A stretch of DNA of 28,615 nt, taken from Pseudomonadota bacterium (GTDB lineage: Bacteria > Pseudomonadota > Gammaproteobacteria > Enterobacterales > Enterobacteriaceae). The position numbers and the translations under genes are program-made. Positions 1 through 9,857 of this stretch are shown here, in pieces; positions within the stretch are counted from its first letter, which is position 1, and each line of letters opens with the position of its first letter. The notes under the pieces are model-generated. The model worked only from the letters and a program-made list of their open reading frames with translations, was not told the DNA's origin and did no database searches. Where the stretch lies: contig JAFACP010000195.1 of NCBI GenBank assembly GCA_023425455.1, positions 1 to 28,615 on the forward strand, read 5' to 3'.

Positions 1-188
<188 letters not shown>

Positions 189-189
<1 letters not shown>

Positions 190-515
190 TGAGTCATTCA
201 AACGATCATGGCGCTTCCCACGGTAGCGTAAAAACCTACATGACAGGTTTCATCCTGTCGATCATCCTGACGGTGATTCCGTTCTGGATGGTGATGAGCG
301 GTTCTGCTTCTAAGCCGGTAATTCTGGGCGCAATCCTGGTCACCGCGGTAGTTCAGATTCTGGTGCATCTGGTTTGCTTCCTGCACATGAACACTAAGTC
401 CGATGAAGGCTGGAACATGACCGCCTTTATCTTTACCGTGATTATCATCGCTATCCTGGTAGTCGGTTCCATCTGGATTATGTGGAACCTTAACTACAAC
501 ATGATGGTTCACTAA
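189..515 (+). CDS. cyoD: Cytochrome bo3 ubiquinol oxidase subunit IV
   Basis: This encodes the 108-aa small membrane subunit CyoD, which helps assembly of the cytochrome bo3 oxidase (CuB binding and stability of subunit I). The protein starts [18 protein letters not shown] and has three hydrophobic helices at about residues 17-37, 45-65 and 79-99. The [11 protein letters not shown] segment between helices is typical of the family. I chose the ATG at 189 rather than the in-frame ATG at 108 because the upstream part runs over the real cyoC frame and E. coli CyoD begins MSHS. The start overlaps the cyoC stop by one base and cyoE follows 11 bp after the stop, consistent with one operon. Confidence 0.96.
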
Positions 516-526
516 GAGCGGCGAGT

Positions 527-1414
527 ATGTTTAAGCAATACCTGCAAGTAACGAAACCAGGCATCATCTTTGGCAACCTGATCTCGGTGATCGGAGGGTT
601 CCTGCTGGCCTCGAAGGGCAGCATCGATTACACCCTCTTTATCTCTACGCTGGTCGGTGTGTCACTGGTTGTTGCGTCCGGTTGTGTATTTAACAACTAC
701 ATCGACATGGATATCGACAAGAAGATGGAAAGGACTAAAAATCGGGTGCTGGTAAAAGGCCTGATCGCCCCTTCCGTCTCGCTGGTGTACGCCACCTTGC
801 TGGGTATTGCTGGCTTTATGCTGCTGTGGTTTGGCGCTAACCCTCTGGCCTGCTGGCTGGGGGTGATGGGGTTCGTGGTGTATGTGGGCATTTACAGCCT
901 GTATATGAAACGTCACTCCGTGTACGGCACGCTGATTGGTTCACTCTCCGGCGCCGCGCCGCCGGTGATTGGCTACTGCGCGGTCACCAACGAGTTCGAC
1001 AGCGGTGCGCTGATCCTGCTGGCTATTTTTAGCCTCTGGCAGATGCCGCACTCCTACGCCATCGCGATTTTCCGCTTTAAGGATTATCAGGCGGCGAACA
1101 TCCCGGTTCTGCCGGTGGTGAAAGGGATCTCGGTGGCCAAAAACCATATCACGCTGTATATCATCGCCTTTGCCGTCGCAACGCTGATGCTTTCGCTGGG
1201 CGGGTATGCCGGGTACAAATATCTGGCGGTCGCTGCGGCCGTGAGCGTCTGGTGGCTGGGTATGGCTCTGCGTGGTTACAAGGTGGAAGACGACAAAGTC
1301 TGGGCGCGCAAACTGTTTGTGTTCTCTATTGTCGCCATCACCTCGCTGTCGGTGATGATGTCCGTCGATTTTATGGTACCAGACTCACATAGCCTGCTGA
1401 CTTACGTCTGGTAA
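527..1414 (+). CDS. cyoE: Protoheme IX farnesyltransferase (heme O synthase)
   Basis: CyoE is an integral membrane prenyltransferase of the UbiA family. It transfers farnesyl from farnesyl diphosphate to heme B, making the heme O needed in the binuclear centre of cytochrome bo3. The 295-aa product has about nine hydrophobic helices. The first Asp-rich motif is visible at about residues 64-75 as [18 protein letters not shown], fitting NxxxDxxxD for Mg-diphosphate binding. The second polar loop (about residues 175-200) contains [16 protein letters not shown]. It is the last gene of the cyo operon, and its stop is followed within 20 bp by a strong hairpin terminator. The farnesyl diphosphate substrate is made by IspA, encoded about 6 kb away in this window. 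Confidence 0.96.
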   Translation: MFKQYLQVTKPGIIFGNLISVIGGFLLASKGSIDYTLFISTLVGVSLVVASGCVFNNYIDMDIDKKMERTKNRVLVKGLIAPSVSLVYATLLGIAGFMLLWFGANPLACWLGVMGFVVYVGIYSLYMKRHSVYGTLIGSLSGAAPPVIGYCAVTNEFDSGALILLAIFSLWQMPHSYAIAIFRFKDYQAANIPVLPVVKGISVAKNHITLYIIAFAVATLMLSLGGYAGYKYLAVAAAVSVWWLGMALRGYKVEDDKVWARKLFVFSIVAITSLSVMMSVDFMVPDSHSLLTYVW

Positions 1415-1430
1415 GTTGCCGCAGGTGAAT

Positions 1431-1456
1431 AAAAGGGTGCTTCGGCACCCTTTTTT
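1431..1456 (+). terminator. Rho-independent terminator of the cyo operon
   Basis: A stem AAGGGTGC / GCACCCTT closes on a UUCG tetraloop (1441-1444) and is followed by a run of T. It lies 17 bp after the cyoE stop, as expected for the end of cyoABCDE. Confidence 0.9.
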
Positions 1457-1507
1457 ATTCACTCTTGCCCGCCATTGCGGATGTAATATTTGTTAAATAA
1501 GCCTTTA

Positions 1508-1536
1508 TTTACCCCGCCCTCTCCCCGCACTACACT
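1508..1536 (+). promoter_or_regulatory. Candidate sigma-70 promoter for yajR
   Basis: TTTACC (1508-1513) and TACACT (1531-1536) are separated by 17 bp and lie 28 bp before the yajR start, after the cyo terminator. The -35 match is weak, so this is inference from spacing and position. Confidence 0.4.
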
Positions 1537-1563
1537 ATGGCCTGCTTTTGAACAGAGGTGGTA

Positions 1564-2925
1564 ATGAACGATTATAAAATGACGCCAGGCGAGCTGCGCG
1601 CGACCTGGGGTTTAGGGACTGTCTTCTCGCTGCGGATGCTTGGCATGTTTATGGTCCTGCCCGTTCTGACCACTTACGGAATGGCGCTTCAGGGGGCCAG
1701 TGAAGCGTTAATTGGCCTTGCGATTGGCATTTACGGTTTAGCGCAGGCGATCTTCCAGATCCCGTTTGGTCTGCTCTCTGACCGCATTGGCCGCAAGCCG
1801 CTGATTGTTGGCGGGCTACTGGTGTTTGTGCTGGGCAGCGTGATAGCCGCCCTCTCCCACTCTATCTGGGGCATTATTCTTGGCCGCGCCCTGCAGGGCT
1901 CCGGGGCGATCGCCGCCGCCGTTATGGCGCTGCTGTCAGATTTAACCCGTGAGCAGAATCGCACGAAAGCGATGGCATTTATCGGCGTCAGCTTTGGCGT
2001 CACCTTCGCCATCGCAATGGTCCTTGGCCCCGTCATTACCCACCAGCTGGGTCTGCACGCGCTGTTCTGGATGATCGCCATGCTGGCGACCGTCGGTATC
2101 GCGGTGACCCTGTGGGTGGTGCCAGACAGCAAAAACCATGTTCTCAACCGTGAATCCGGCATGGTGAAAGGCTGCTTTAGTAAGGTGATCGCCGAGCCGC
2201 GCCTGCTGAAGCTGAACGTTGGCATTATGTGTCTGCACATCCTGCTGATGTCGACCTTTGTTGCTCTGCCAGGCCAGCTGGCCGCTGCGGGGTTCCCGGC
2301 AGCGGAGCACTGGAAAATTTATCTGGTGACCATGCTTATTTCGTTTGTCTCCGTGGTGCCGTTTATCATCTACGCCGAAGTGAAACGCAAAATGAAGCGC
2401 GTATTCCTTGGCTGCGTGGCGACACTGTTGATTGCCGAAATTGTGCTCTGGGGTTCCGGCCCGCATTTCTGGGAGCTGGTGGCAGGCGTGCAGCTCTTCT
2501 TCCTGGCATTTAACCTGATGGAAGCGCTTCTGCCCTCGCTTATCAGCAAGGAGTCGCCGGCTGGCTACAAAGGCACGGCGATGGGGATCTACTCCACCAG
2601 CCAGTTTATCGGCGTAGCCATCGGCGGCTCGCTGGGCGGCTGGATAGACGGTCAGTTTGATTCCCAGACGGTGTTTCTCGCGGGTGCGCTGCTGGCGACG
2701 CTCTGGCTGGTGGTTGCCAGCACCATGAAAGAGCCGCGTTACGTCAGCAGTTTGCGTATTGAGATCCCGCAGGAGATAGCCATTGACGATGCGCTGAAAC
2801 AGCGGCTTGAAACCACCGAAGGGGTGAGTGAGGTGCTTATTGCTGCTGAAGAGCGTAGCGCCTATATCAAAATAGACAGCAAAGTGACCAATCGCTTTGA
2901 GGTTGAGCAGGCGCTGAAAGCCTGA
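1564..2925 (+). CDS. yajR: Major facilitator superfamily transporter YajR
   Basis: A 453-aa inner-membrane protein with about 12 transmembrane helices. It is a proton-coupled MFS drug:H+ antiporter-type permease whose physiological substrate is not established. The A-motif of the family is seen in the loop after helix 2 at about residues 70-80 (GLLSDRIGRKPL). After the last helix there is a soluble C-terminal ferredoxin-like (YAM) domain from about residue 387, beginning RYVSSLRIEIPQ and containing GVSEVLI and AYIKIDSK, a distinctive YajR feature. I chose the ATG at 1564 because GAGGTGG lies directly upstream and E. coli YajR starts MND. A GTG six bases earlier is less likely. The gene stands alone between two terminators. 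Confidence 0.93.
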   Translation: MNDYKMTPGELRATWGLGTVFSLRMLGMFMVLPVLTTYGMALQGASEALIGLAIGIYGLAQAIFQIPFGLLSDRIGRKPLIVGGLLVFVLGSVIAALSHSIWGIILGRALQGSGAIAAAVMALLSDLTREQNRTKAMAFIGVSFGVTFAIAMVLGPVITHQLGLHALFWMIAMLATVGIAVTLWVVPDSKNHVLNRESGMVKGCFSKVIAEPRLLKLNVGIMCLHILLMSTFVALPGQLAAAGFPAAEHWKIYLVTMLISFVSVVPFIIYAEVKRKMKRVFLGCVATLLIAEIVLWGSGPHFWELVAGVQLFFLAFNLMEALLPSLISKESPAGYKGTAMGIYSTSQFIGVAIGGSLGGWIDGQFDSQTVFLAGALLATLWLVVASTMKEPRYVSSLRIEIPQEIAIDDALKQRLETTEGVSEVLIAAEERSAYIKIDSKVTNRFEVEQALKA

Positions 2926-2954
2926 AAAAATGCCCGGTGATACCGGGCATTTTT
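2926..2954. terminator. Bidirectional terminator between convergent yajR and yajQ
   Basis: A perfect 13-bp stem (AAAAATGCCCGGT / ACCGGGCATTTTT) has a 3-nt loop and A/T tails on both sides. It sits immediately after the yajR stop and 3 bp before the yajQ stop, so it can serve both genes. Confidence 0.93.
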
Positions 2955-2957
2955 CGC

Positions 2958-3449
2958 TTAATCGCGGAAGTTCTTAAACTGGAACGGCTGCCCCAGATCG
3001 CCCCCACGCACCAGCGCCATCACGGACTGCAGATCATCGCGGGATTTACCGGTCACACGGATCTCTTCGCCCTGAATTTGCGCCTGCACCTTCAGCTTGC
3101 TGTCTTTGATGAGCTTAACGATTTTCTTCTGCACCGCACTCTCAATGCCCTGCTTCAGTTTGGCTTCCACAAACCAGGTTTTACCGCTGTGCACGAACGC
3201 TTCCGGCACATCCAGCGACGTCCCTTCAATACCGCGTTTTAACAGCTTGGCACGCAGAATATCCAGCAGCTGGTTGACCTGGAAATCAGACTCGCTCAAC
3301 ACCTTAATGGTCTTATTTGCGTCGTTCAGCTCAAACGTTGCCTCTACGCCACGAAAATCGAAACGTGACTCCACTTCACGGCTGGCGTTGTCCACGCCGT
3401 TACGCACTTCCTGGATATCAACTTCGGAAACAATATCGAAAGATGGCAT
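2958..3449 (-). CDS. yajQ: YajQ family nucleotide-binding protein
   Basis: A 163-aa soluble protein with two tandem ferredoxin-like (RNP-like) folds. Members bind nucleotides or RNA, and a Xanthomonas homologue binds cyclic di-GMP; the function in enterics is unsettled. The sequence starts [11 protein letters not shown] and ends [14 protein letters not shown], both hallmarks of the family, and the length equals E. coli YajQ. An in-frame ATG six codons upstream (3467) was rejected because the family always starts MPSFDIV and a GAGAAG ribosome-binding site precedes 3449. The gene is divergent from panE and convergent with yajR. Confidence 0.95.
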   Translation of the reverse strand: MPSFDIVSEVDIQEVRNGVDNASREVESRFDFRGVEATFELNDANKTIKVLSESDFQVNQLLDILRAKLLKRGIEGTSLDVPEAFVHSGKTWFVEAKLKQGIESAVQKKIVKLIKDSKLKVQAQIQGEEIRVTGKSRDDLQSVMALVRGGDLGQPFQFKNFRD

Positions 3450-3508
3450 CTTTTCTTCTCCCTTCACTTTTGTTGCGTTGCATAATACCCGCTACGAGGC
3501 CTATCCCC

Positions 3509-3561
3509 CAAATAATTCGAGTTGCAGGAAGGCGGTGACGGAGTCACTCAACAGAAGCTTA
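3509..3561 (+). repeat. Candidate dispersed enterobacterial intergenic repeat
   Basis: The stretch AATTCGAGTTGCAGGAAGGC followed by GGTGACGGAGTCACTC and GAAGCTTA resembles a short intergenic sequence that I recall at many places in enterobacterial genomes, including near E. coli yajO. It lies in the 170-bp yajQ-panE divergent region, just upstream of a TATACT that could be the panE -10 box (3573-3578). The repeat status is from memory and was not computed. Confidence 0.4.
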
Positions 3562-3619
3562 GCCGACGGCGCTATACTTAGGCCGTAACACCTGGCGCAG
3601 TTGCAGGTGAGGAGGAACA

Positions 3620-4531
3620 ATGAAAATTACAGTGCTCGGATGCGGCGCTCTTGGTCAGCTTTGGCTTACCGCGCTTTGCAAGCATGGACACGAGGTACAG
3701 GGCTGGCTGCGCGTACCTCAACCCTATTGCAGTGTTAACCTGATCGCGGAAGATGGCAGTATCTTTAACGAATCACTCACCGCAAACGATCCTGACTTTC
3801 TGGCGCAAAGCGACCTGCTGCTGGTCATGCTCAAGGCGTGGCAGGTTTCAGACGCGGTAAAAGCGCTGGCCGCTCAACTCCCACCGACCTCGCCTGTTCT
3901 GCTGCTGCATAACGGCATGGGAACGATTGATGAGTTAAAACACATCCCTCAGCCGCTGCTGATGGCGACCACCACCCACGCCGCACGCCGTGACGGCAAC
4001 ATCATTGTCCATGTCGCCAGCGGCGTTACCCATATGGGGCCGGCGCGGGAGCAGGATGGCGATTACAGCTATCTGGCGGACGTGCTGCAGAAGGTGCTGC
4101 CGGATGTCGCCTGGCACAACACGATTCGTCCTCAGCTGTGGCGTAAGCTGGCGGTCAACTGCGTGATCAACCCGCTGACGGCGCTGTGGGACTGTCCCAA
4201 CGGCGAACTGAAACACCACCCGCAGGAGGTCGCCCTCCTCTGCACAGAGATCGCCTGCGTAATTGAACGTGAAGGCTTACACACATCGGCAGACGATTTA
4301 CGCTATTATGTCGAGCAGGTTATTGATAGTACGGCAGAAAACATCTCTTCGATGTTGCAGGACGTTCGGGCGTTACGCCACACTGAAATCGACTACATCA
4401 CCGGTTATCTGCTTAAACGCGCCCGCGCACACGGCGTTGCCGTGCCGGAAAACGCCCGCCTGTATGATCTGATAAAACGTAAGGAGAGTGAGTATGAGCG
4501 CGTCGGCACTGGTATGCCTCGCCCCTGGTAG
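3620..4531 (+). CDS. panE: 2-dehydropantoate 2-reductase (ketopantoate reductase)
   Basis: PanE reduces ketopantoate to pantoate with NADPH, a step of pantothenate and coenzyme A synthesis in the cytosol. The 303-aa protein has the same length as E. coli PanE (ApbA). The N-terminal Rossmann fold shows the nucleotide-binding GCGALG at residues 7-12. The C-terminal helical domain contains [16 protein letters not shown], with the catalytic lysine at about 176, and [12 protein letters not shown], with the conserved glutamate at about 256. A GAGGAGG ribosome-binding site lies 5 bp before the ATG, and a small CACCTG/CAGGTG hairpin precedes it. The 3' end overlaps yajL by 38 bp, so the two are probably co-transcribed. 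Confidence 0.95.
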   Translation: MKITVLGCGALGQLWLTALCKHGHEVQGWLRVPQPYCSVNLIAEDGSIFNESLTANDPDFLAQSDLLLVMLKAWQVSDAVKALAAQLPPTSPVLLLHNGMGTIDELKHIPQPLLMATTTHAARRDGNIIVHVASGVTHMGPAREQDGDYSYLADVLQKVLPDVAWHNTIRPQLWRKLAVNCVINPLTALWDCPNGELKHHPQEVALLCTEIACVIEREGLHTSADDLRYYVEQVIDSTAENISSMLQDVRALRHTEIDYITGYLLKRARAHGVAVPENARLYDLIKRKESEYERVGTGMPRPW

Positions 4532-5087
4532 CGAAGAGACAGAAGCAGTCACCGCCATCGATTTGATGGTGCGCGGCGGCATTAAGGTGACCACCGCCAG
4601 CGTCGCCAGCGATGGCAACCTGACGATCGTCTGTTCACGCGGGGTCAAGATCCTGGCGGATGCGCCGCTGGTTGAAGTCGCCGATGGTGATTACGATATC
4701 CTCGTGCTGCCGGGTGGCGTGAAAGGTGCCGAATGTTTTCGCGACAGTCCGCTGTTAGTCGAAACCGTACGCCAGTTCCATCTTTCAGGGCGGATCGTTG
4801 CCGCAATTTGCGCCGCTGCCGGAACGGTTCTGGTCGCGCACGATATTTTCCCCATCGGCAATATGACCGGTTTCCCTGGGCTGAAGGAGACGATTCCGGA
4901 AGACCAGTGGGTGGATAAACGCGTCGTCTGGGATCCACGCGTTAACCTGCTCACCAGCCAGGGACCGGGCACCGCGATTGATTTTGCGCTGAAGATAATT
5001 GACCTGCTGGTCGGGCGCGAAAAGGCCTACGAAGTGGCGTCGTCGCTGGTGATGGCGGCAGGAATTTATAATTACTACGAAGCGTAA
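4494..5087 (+). CDS. yajL: DJ-1/PfpI family protein YajL
   Basis: A 197-aa cytosolic DJ-1 superfamily protein (formerly ThiJ). Homologues are chaperone-like, oxidative-stress protective proteins, with deglycase or glyoxalase activity reported and debated. The nucleophilic elbow is [13 protein letters not shown], with the reactive cysteine at about residue 106. The conserved early glutamate sits in APGSEETEA at about residues 10-18. E. coli YajL has a proline after ICAA; here it is alanine followed by glycine, a small difference next to the active cysteine. I chose the ATG at 4494 ([12 protein letters not shown]); a GTG six bases earlier is possible. The start lies inside the end of panE, and the gene ends at a REP-like palindrome region. 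Confidence 0.93.
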   Translation: MSASALVCLAPGSEETEAVTAIDLMVRGGIKVTTASVASDGNLTIVCSRGVKILADAPLVEVADGDYDILVLPGGVKGAECFRDSPLLVETVRQFHLSGRIVAAICAAAGTVLVAHDIFPIGNMTGFPGLKETIPEDQWVDKRVVWDPRVNLLTSQGPGTAIDFALKIIDLLVGREKAYEVASSLVMAAGIYNYYEA

Positions 5088-5097
5088 TGCGTAAAAA

Positions 5098-5169
5098 AGC
5101 CGGGTCGTGGTTACCCGGCCTGCTGTTTCATACTTTTGCTGGCCGGGTAAGGCGCAATCGCCGCCCGGC
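5098..5169. repeat. Hairpin plus REP-like palindrome between convergent yajL and thiI
   Basis: Two palindromes lie here. The first has arms GCCGGGT / ACCCGGC (5099-5119) just after yajL. The second, at 5142-5169, has arms GCCGGG / CCCGGC with an inner GGCG...CGCC, the layout of enterobacterial REP (palindromic unit) elements. They fill the 89 bp between two convergent genes and probably act as mRNA 3' ends or stabilisers. REP assignment is by resemblance to the consensus. Confidence 0.65.
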
Positions 5170-5176
5170 ACACTGC

Positions 5177-6625
5177 TTACGGGCGATACACCTTCACATT
5201 GGCAAAGCCCTGCTCACGCAGATAAAGCGCCTGCAGACGGCTCATTACGCCACGCTCGCACCACAGCAGGTAGGTTTTGCTCTGATCGAGATCGCCAAAC
5301 CGGGTGCTCAGTTTATAGAACGGCAGTGATGCCACCTCCACGCCTTCCAGCTGCAGCGGTTTGTCATCCTGCTCGTCAACAGAACGAATATCCAGAATGA
5401 CGTCGTTAGCCCCAAAGCCGCTCACCGTCTCAACCTCAACAACATCCTGTTCGGTCTGCTGGGCAATCTCACGGATATCGATGTTGGAGGCTTCTGCCAC
5501 GACCTTCTCAAGAATGCCGAAATCGAAGTGCTCTTCTTCGGCTTCGATCTTCGCCTTCACCGCTTTCACCGTCGGGCTTTTTGAGATCACGCCACAGTAT
5601 TCCGGCATGGTGCGGGCAAAATCTTCGGTACCGATCTCACGAGCCAGATCGATAATGTGCTCTTTGTCGTGAGAGATCAGCGGACGCAGGATCAGCGTAT
5701 CGGAGACGTTATCGATAAGACGCAGGTTAGTCAGCGTCTGGCTGGAAACCTGGCCCAGCGCTTCGCCGGTCACCAGCGCCTGAACGCCGTAACGCTCCGC
5801 CACTTTTGAGGCCGCACGCACCATCATACGCTTCAGCACCACGCCCATCTGACCGTCGTCGACCTTCTCAAGGATTTCACCGACAACCGGTTCGAAGTTG
5901 ATCGCCACAAAACGCACGCGGTGCGAGCTGCCAAAGCGGTTCCACAGGTAATGCGCCACCTGACGGACGCCGATTTCATGCGCGGCACCGCCAAGGTTAA
6001 AGAAGCAGTAGTGCACGCGGCAGCCGCGACGCATCAGCATATAGCTGGAGACGCCGGAGTCGAAACCGCCGGAGATCAGCGACAACACATCTTCCTGCGT
6101 GCCGATCGGGAAACCGCCCAGACCTTCGTAACGGCCTTTGACCAACAGCAGGCGATCGTTTTCGATCTCCAGATTCACGGTCACATCCGGGTGAGTCAGG
6201 CGCACGCGCGCGGACTCCACATGCTGGTTCAGACCGCCGCCAACATAACGCTCTACTTCAATCGAGCTAAACTCGTGCTTGCCGCGACGTTTTACGCGCA
6301 CGCAGAAGGTCTTACCCTCGATCTGCTCGCGATATTGCACCAGCGCTTTTTCAAAAATGTCATGCAAAGAGGTGAACGGGACGTCTTCCACTTCCAGGAT
6401 ATGGTGGATCCCCGGAATGCGGGTCAGCGCATCGCGGATATCCTGACGTTTACTCTCGTCTTTGGCGCGAACCTCAACGTGATCCCAGTGGCGGACAACG
6501 GCCAGCGTTTCGTCGTAGTGCTTCAGAACGTTACGGATGTTCCCGGTGAGAATTTTAATAAAGCGCAAACGCACAGATTGGCTTTTGATAGTGATTTCAG
6601 GGAACAATTTAATGATAAACTTCAT
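5177..6625 (-). CDS. thiI: tRNA 4-thiouridine sulfurtransferase / thiamine thiazole sulfur carrier ThiI
   Basis: ThiI uses ATP and IscS-derived persulfide to make 4-thiouridine at tRNA position 8 and to deliver sulfur for the thiazole of thiamine. The 482-aa length equals E. coli ThiI. Domains in order are an N-terminal ferredoxin-like region, THUMP (about 60-165), a PP-loop ATPase with [12 protein letters not shown] (about 180-190), a conserved cysteine in [10 protein letters not shown] (about 344), and a C-terminal rhodanese domain with the catalytic cysteine in [10 protein letters not shown] (about 456). I chose the ATG at 6625 ([10 protein letters not shown]); the frame stays open 53 codons further upstream, but that extension has no family match. 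It is divergent from the xseB-ispA-dxs operon. Confidence 0.96.
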   Translation of the reverse strand: MKFIIKLFPEITIKSQSVRLRFIKILTGNIRNVLKHYDETLAVVRHWDHVEVRAKDESKRQDIRDALTRIPGIHHILEVEDVPFTSLHDIFEKALVQYREQIEGKTFCVRVKRRGKHEFSSIEVERYVGGGLNQHVESARVRLTHPDVTVNLEIENDRLLLVKGRYEGLGGFPIGTQEDVLSLISGGFDSGVSSYMLMRRGCRVHYCFFNLGGAAHEIGVRQVAHYLWNRFGSSHRVRFVAINFEPVVGEILEKVDDGQMGVVLKRMMVRAASKVAERYGVQALVTGEALGQVSSQTLTNLRLIDNVSDTLILRPLISHDKEHIIDLAREIGTEDFARTMPEYCGVISKSPTVKAVKAKIEAEEEHFDFGILEKVVAEASNIDIREIAQQTEQDVVEVETVSGFGANDVILDIRSVDEQDDKPLQLEGVEVASLPFYKLSTRFGDLDQSKTYLLWCERGVMSRLQALYLREQGFANVKVYRP

Positions 6626-6713
6626 GGCGGCAATGTTTCTTAGGCAAGCCTGGTAAGGCTTGTAGTGGAAAATGATATTACAGCCCACACCCGTGGCTGC
6701 ATCCAGGCGCGCA

Positions 6714-6743
6714 AGTATATCACCATCACGCGCCTCCTGTGCA
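6714..6743 (-). promoter_or_regulatory. Candidate sigma-70 promoter for thiI
   Basis: Read on the minus strand, TGCACA (6743-6738) and TATACT (6719-6714) are 18 bp apart, about 90 bp upstream of the thiI ATG. The -10 is good and the -35 moderate. This would support the downstream start at 6625, since the in-frame extension to 6784 would begin upstream of the promoter. Confidence 0.4.
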
Positions 6744-6816
6744 CATTGCGCGTTATTTGATAATTGCCCTGACTCCGTTACCATGTCGGGGCTGAGAAGA
6801 TAAGAGTCAATTCACT

Positions 6817-7059
6817 ATGCCGAAGAAGAACGACGCCCCAGCCAGTTTCGAAACTGCGCTGGCTGAACTGGAGCAAATTGTTACCCGTCTTGAGAGCGGT
6901 GATTTACCGCTGGAAGAGGCGCTCAACGAATTCGAGCGCGGCGTGCAGCTGGCGCGCCAGGGGCAGATGAAACTGCAACAGGCGGAGCAGCGCGTACAGA
7001 TCCTGCTCGCCGAAACCGAAGATGCCGCGACCACGCCTTTCACACCGGACACCGAGTAA
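6817..7059 (+). CDS. xseB: Exodeoxyribonuclease VII small subunit
   Basis: XseB is the 80-aa helical small subunit of exonuclease VII, a single-strand DNA exonuclease that works with XseA (not in this window). The sequence shows the family signature [20 protein letters not shown] at about residues 10-29, then [13 protein letters not shown], and is almost all coiled coil, ending in a short acidic tail. Length equals E. coli XseB. The stop at 7057-7059 is one base before the ispA ATG, giving the conserved xseB-ispA-dxs operon. Confidence 0.96.
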   Translation: MPKKNDAPASFETALAELEQIVTRLESGDLPLEEALNEFERGVQLARQGQMKLQQAEQRVQILLAETEDAATTPFTPDTE

Positions 7060-7060
7060 A

Positions 7061-7960
7061 ATGGATTTCTCCACCCAGCTTGAGGCGTGTGTCCTGCGCG
7101 CCAACGACGCCCTGCGCCGTTTTATTGCACCACAGCCTTTTCAGAACACTCCTCTGGTTGAGGCGATGCACTATGGCGCACTCTTGGGCGGAAAGCGTCT
7201 GCGACCGTTTCTGGTGTATGCCACAGGCAATATGTTTGGCATCAGCCACACCACCCTGGATGCGCCAGCGGCGGCCGTTGAGTGTATCCACGCGTATTCA
7301 CTGATCCACGACGATTTACCGGCAATGGATGACGACGATCTGCGTCGCGGCCAGCCAACCTGCCATATCCGGTTTGGCGAAGCCAATGCCATTCTGGCGG
7401 GCGATGCCCTGCAAACGCTGGCTTTTTCGATTTTGAGCGATGCGCCAATGGCCGAAGTGGCCGACCGCGATCGCCTCGCGATGGTTTCGGAACTGGCGAT
7501 GGCCAGCGGGGTCGCCGGAATGTGCGGTGGACAGGCACTGGATCTGGAGGCGGAAGGACGTCAGGTTAATCTGGAACAGCTTGAACGCATTCACCGCCAT
7601 AAGACGGGGGCACTGATCCGCGCAGCGGTTCGTCTGGGCGCGCTGAGCGCGGGTGAAAAGGGGCGTAACGCCCTGCCGATTCTGGACAAATACGCAGAAA
7701 GTATCGGGCTGGCGTTCCAGGTTCAGGATGACATTCTGGATGTGGTGGGCGATACTGCAACATTGGGAAAACGTCAGGGCGCAGACCAGCAGCTCGGCAA
7801 AAGTACCTACCCCGCCCTGCTGGGCCTTGAGCAAGCCCAACAGAAAGCCCAGGATCTCATAGCAGATGCTCGCCAGTCGCTGAATCAGCTGGCCGCGCAA
7901 TCACTGGATACCTCGGCACTGGAAGCGCTAGCGGACTATATAATCCAGCGTGATAAATAA
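7061..7960 (+). CDS. ispA: Farnesyl diphosphate synthase (geranyltranstransferase)
   Basis: IspA condenses dimethylallyl diphosphate with two isopentenyl diphosphates to make farnesyl diphosphate, the precursor of undecaprenyl phosphate, the quinone side chain and heme O. The 299-aa product has both aspartate-rich prenyltransferase motifs: DDLPAMDDDD starting at residue 84 and FQVQDDILDVVGD near 220. It also has the GGKRLRP substrate-binding motif at 43-49. I chose the ATG at 7061 (MDFSTQLEAC) because it follows the xseB stop by one base; the open frame upstream overlaps xseB in another frame. dxs follows after 24 bp. Confidence 0.97.
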   Translation: MDFSTQLEACVLRANDALRRFIAPQPFQNTPLVEAMHYGALLGGKRLRPFLVYATGNMFGISHTTLDAPAAAVECIHAYSLIHDDLPAMDDDDLRRGQPTCHIRFGEANAILAGDALQTLAFSILSDAPMAEVADRDRLAMVSELAMASGVAGMCGGQALDLEAEGRQVNLEQLERIHRHKTGALIRAAVRLGALSAGEKGRNALPILDKYAESIGLAFQVQDDILDVVGDTATLGKRQGADQQLGKSTYPALLGLEQAQQKAQDLIADARQSLNQLAAQSLDTSALEALADYIIQRDK

Positions 7961-7984
7961 ACAAACTATCTCAATGAGCCTTTG

Positions 7985-9847
7985 ATGAGTTTTGATATTG
8001 CCAAATACCCGACACTGGCGTTAGTGGACTCCACCCAGGAGTTACGTCTGTTGCCGAAAGAGAGCCTGCCGAAGCTGTGTGACGAACTGCGTCGCTACCT
8101 GCTCGACAGCGTTAGCCGCTCCAGCGGGCACTTCGCCTCCGGACTTGGCACGGTTGAGCTGACCGTGGCGCTGCATTACGTCTATAACACGCCGTTCGAT
8201 CGCCTGATCTGGGATGTGGGTCACCAGGCATATCCGCATAAAATTCTGACCGGACGCCGCGATAAAATCGGCACCATTCGCCAGAAAGGCGGCCTGCACC
8301 CATTCCCGTGGCGCGGTGAGAGTGAGTATGACGTGCTGAGCGTCGGACACTCCTCCACCTCCATCTCGGCCGGAATTGGTATTGCGGTTGCCGCCGAAAA
8401 AGAGAATAAGCAGCGTCGCACCGTGTGCGTCATTGGCGACGGGGCGATCACCGCAGGCATGGCTTTTGAAGCAATGAACCACGCGGGCGATATCAAGCCG
8501 GACATGCTGGTTATCCTCAATGATAACGAGATGTCTATTTCCGAGAACGTCGGAGCCCTGAATAACCATCTGGCGCAGCTGCTCTCCGGCAAGCTCTACT
8601 CCAGCCTGCGGGAAGGCGGAAAAAAAGTCTTCTCCGGCGTACCGCCGATCAAAGAGCTGTTAAAACGCACCGAAGAACACATTAAAGGGATGGTCGTACC
8701 GGGCACCTTATTTGAAGAGCTGGGCTTTAACTATATTGGCCCGGTGGACGGCCACGACGTGCTGGGGCTGGTCTCCACCCTGAAAAACATGCGCGATCTG
8801 AAAGGCCCGCAGTTCCTGCACATCATGACCAAAAAAGGGCGCGGTTGTGAACCGGCGGAAAAAGATCCGATCACCTTCCACGCGGTGCCGAAATTCGATC
8901 CAACCAGCGGCTGCCTGCCGAAAAGCAGCGGCGGCATGCCGAGCTATTCGAAAATCTTCGGCGACTGGCTGTGTGAAACTGCGGCGAAAGACAACACGCT
9001 GATGGCCATCACGCCGGCGATGCGTGAAGGCTCCGGCATGGTCGAGTTCTCAAAAAAATACCCTGACCAGTATTTTGACGTCGCCATCGCCGAGCAGCAC
9101 GCGGTGACCTTCGCCGCAGGCCTGGCGATTGGCGGCTACAAACCGGTGGTGGCCATTTATTCCACCTTCCTGCAGCGCGCCTACGATCAGCTGATTCATG
9201 ATGTCGCCATCCAGAAGCTGCCGGTCTTGTTCGCTATCGACCGCGCCGGGATCGTCGGCGCTGACGGCCAGACGCACCAGGGCGCATTTGATCTCTCCTT
9301 CCTGCGTTGCATCCCGGAGATGGTCATCATGACGCCGAGCGATGAAAACGAATGTCGTCAGATGCTCTTTACCGGCTATCACTATCAGGAAGGCCCCAGC
9401 GCGGTTCGTTATCCGCGTGGCAACGCCGTCGGCGTTGAGCTGCAGCCGCTGGAAAAAATCGCGATCGGCAAAGGGCTGGTCAAACGCCGTGGTGAAAGCG
9501 TGGCGATCCTCAACTTCGGCACCCTTCTGCCGGAGGCGGCAAAAGTGGCGGAAACGCTTAATGCGACGCTGGTCGATATGCGCTTTGTGAAGCCGCTTGA
9601 TGAGGCGTTGATCCTGAGTATGGCGGAAGAGCATGAGGTGCTGGTCACCCTTGAAGAAAACGCCATTATGGGCGGCGCGGGTAGCGGCGTGAACGAGGTG
9701 CTGATGGCCCATCGCAAGGCGGTGCCAGTACTGAACCTCGGCCTGCCGGATTATTTCATCCCGCAGGGCACCCAGGACGAAGCCCGGGCGGCGATTGGCC
9801 TGGATGCAGCCGGTATCGAGGCTAAAATCCGCGACTGGCTGGCGTAA
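7985..9847 (+). CDS. dxs: 1-deoxy-D-xylulose-5-phosphate synthase
   Basis: Dxs is the thiamine-diphosphate enzyme that condenses pyruvate and glyceraldehyde-3-phosphate into 1-deoxyxylulose-5-phosphate. This commits carbon to the MEP isoprenoid route and also feeds thiamine and pyridoxal synthesis. The 620-aa protein matches E. coli Dxs throughout. The cofactor motif GDGAITAG is at about residues 153-160, continuing to LNDNEMSIS. The catalytic glutamate is in [13 protein letters not shown] at about 370. The C-terminal transketolase domain ends KIRDWLA. The ATG at 7985 is preferred over an upstream TTG codon in frame. The ribosome-binding site is weak, so translational coupling to ispA is possible. 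Confidence 0.97.
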   Translation: MSFDIAKYPTLALVDSTQELRLLPKESLPKLCDELRRYLLDSVSRSSGHFASGLGTVELTVALHYVYNTPFDRLIWDVGHQAYPHKILTGRRDKIGTIRQKGGLHPFPWRGESEYDVLSVGHSSTSISAGIGIAVAAEKENKQRRTVCVIGDGAITAGMAFEAMNHAGDIKPDMLVILNDNEMSISENVGALNNHLAQLLSGKLYSSLREGGKKVFSGVPPIKELLKRTEEHIKGMVVPGTLFEELGFNYIGPVDGHDVLGLVSTLKNMRDLKGPQFLHIMTKKGRGCEPAEKDPITFHAVPKFDPTSGCLPKSSGGMPSYSKIFGDWLCETAAKDNTLMAITPAMREGSGMVEFSKKYPDQYFDVAIAEQHAVTFAAGLAIGGYKPVVAIYSTFLQRAYDQLIHDVAIQKLPVLFAIDRAGIVGADGQTHQGAFDLSFLRCIPEMVIMTPSDENECRQMLFTGYHYQEGPSAVRYPRGNAVGVELQPLEKIAIGKGLVKRRGESVAILNFGTLLPEAAKVAETLNATLVDMRFVKPLDEALILSMAEEHEVLVTLEENAIMGGAGSGVNEVLMAHRKAVPVLNLGLPDYFIPQGTQDEARAAIGLDAAGIEAKIRDWLA

Positions 9848-9857
9848 TCCCTCCCCT

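Noticed and set aside
5921..6643. A 240-codon open frame antisense to thiI
   Set aside because: A shadow of thiI codon bias. No protein family is recognisable.
6626..6784. A 53-codon in-frame N-terminal extension of thiI
   Set aside because: ThiI in E. coli starts MKFIIK at 482 aa. The extension runs through a candidate promoter and has no conserved features.
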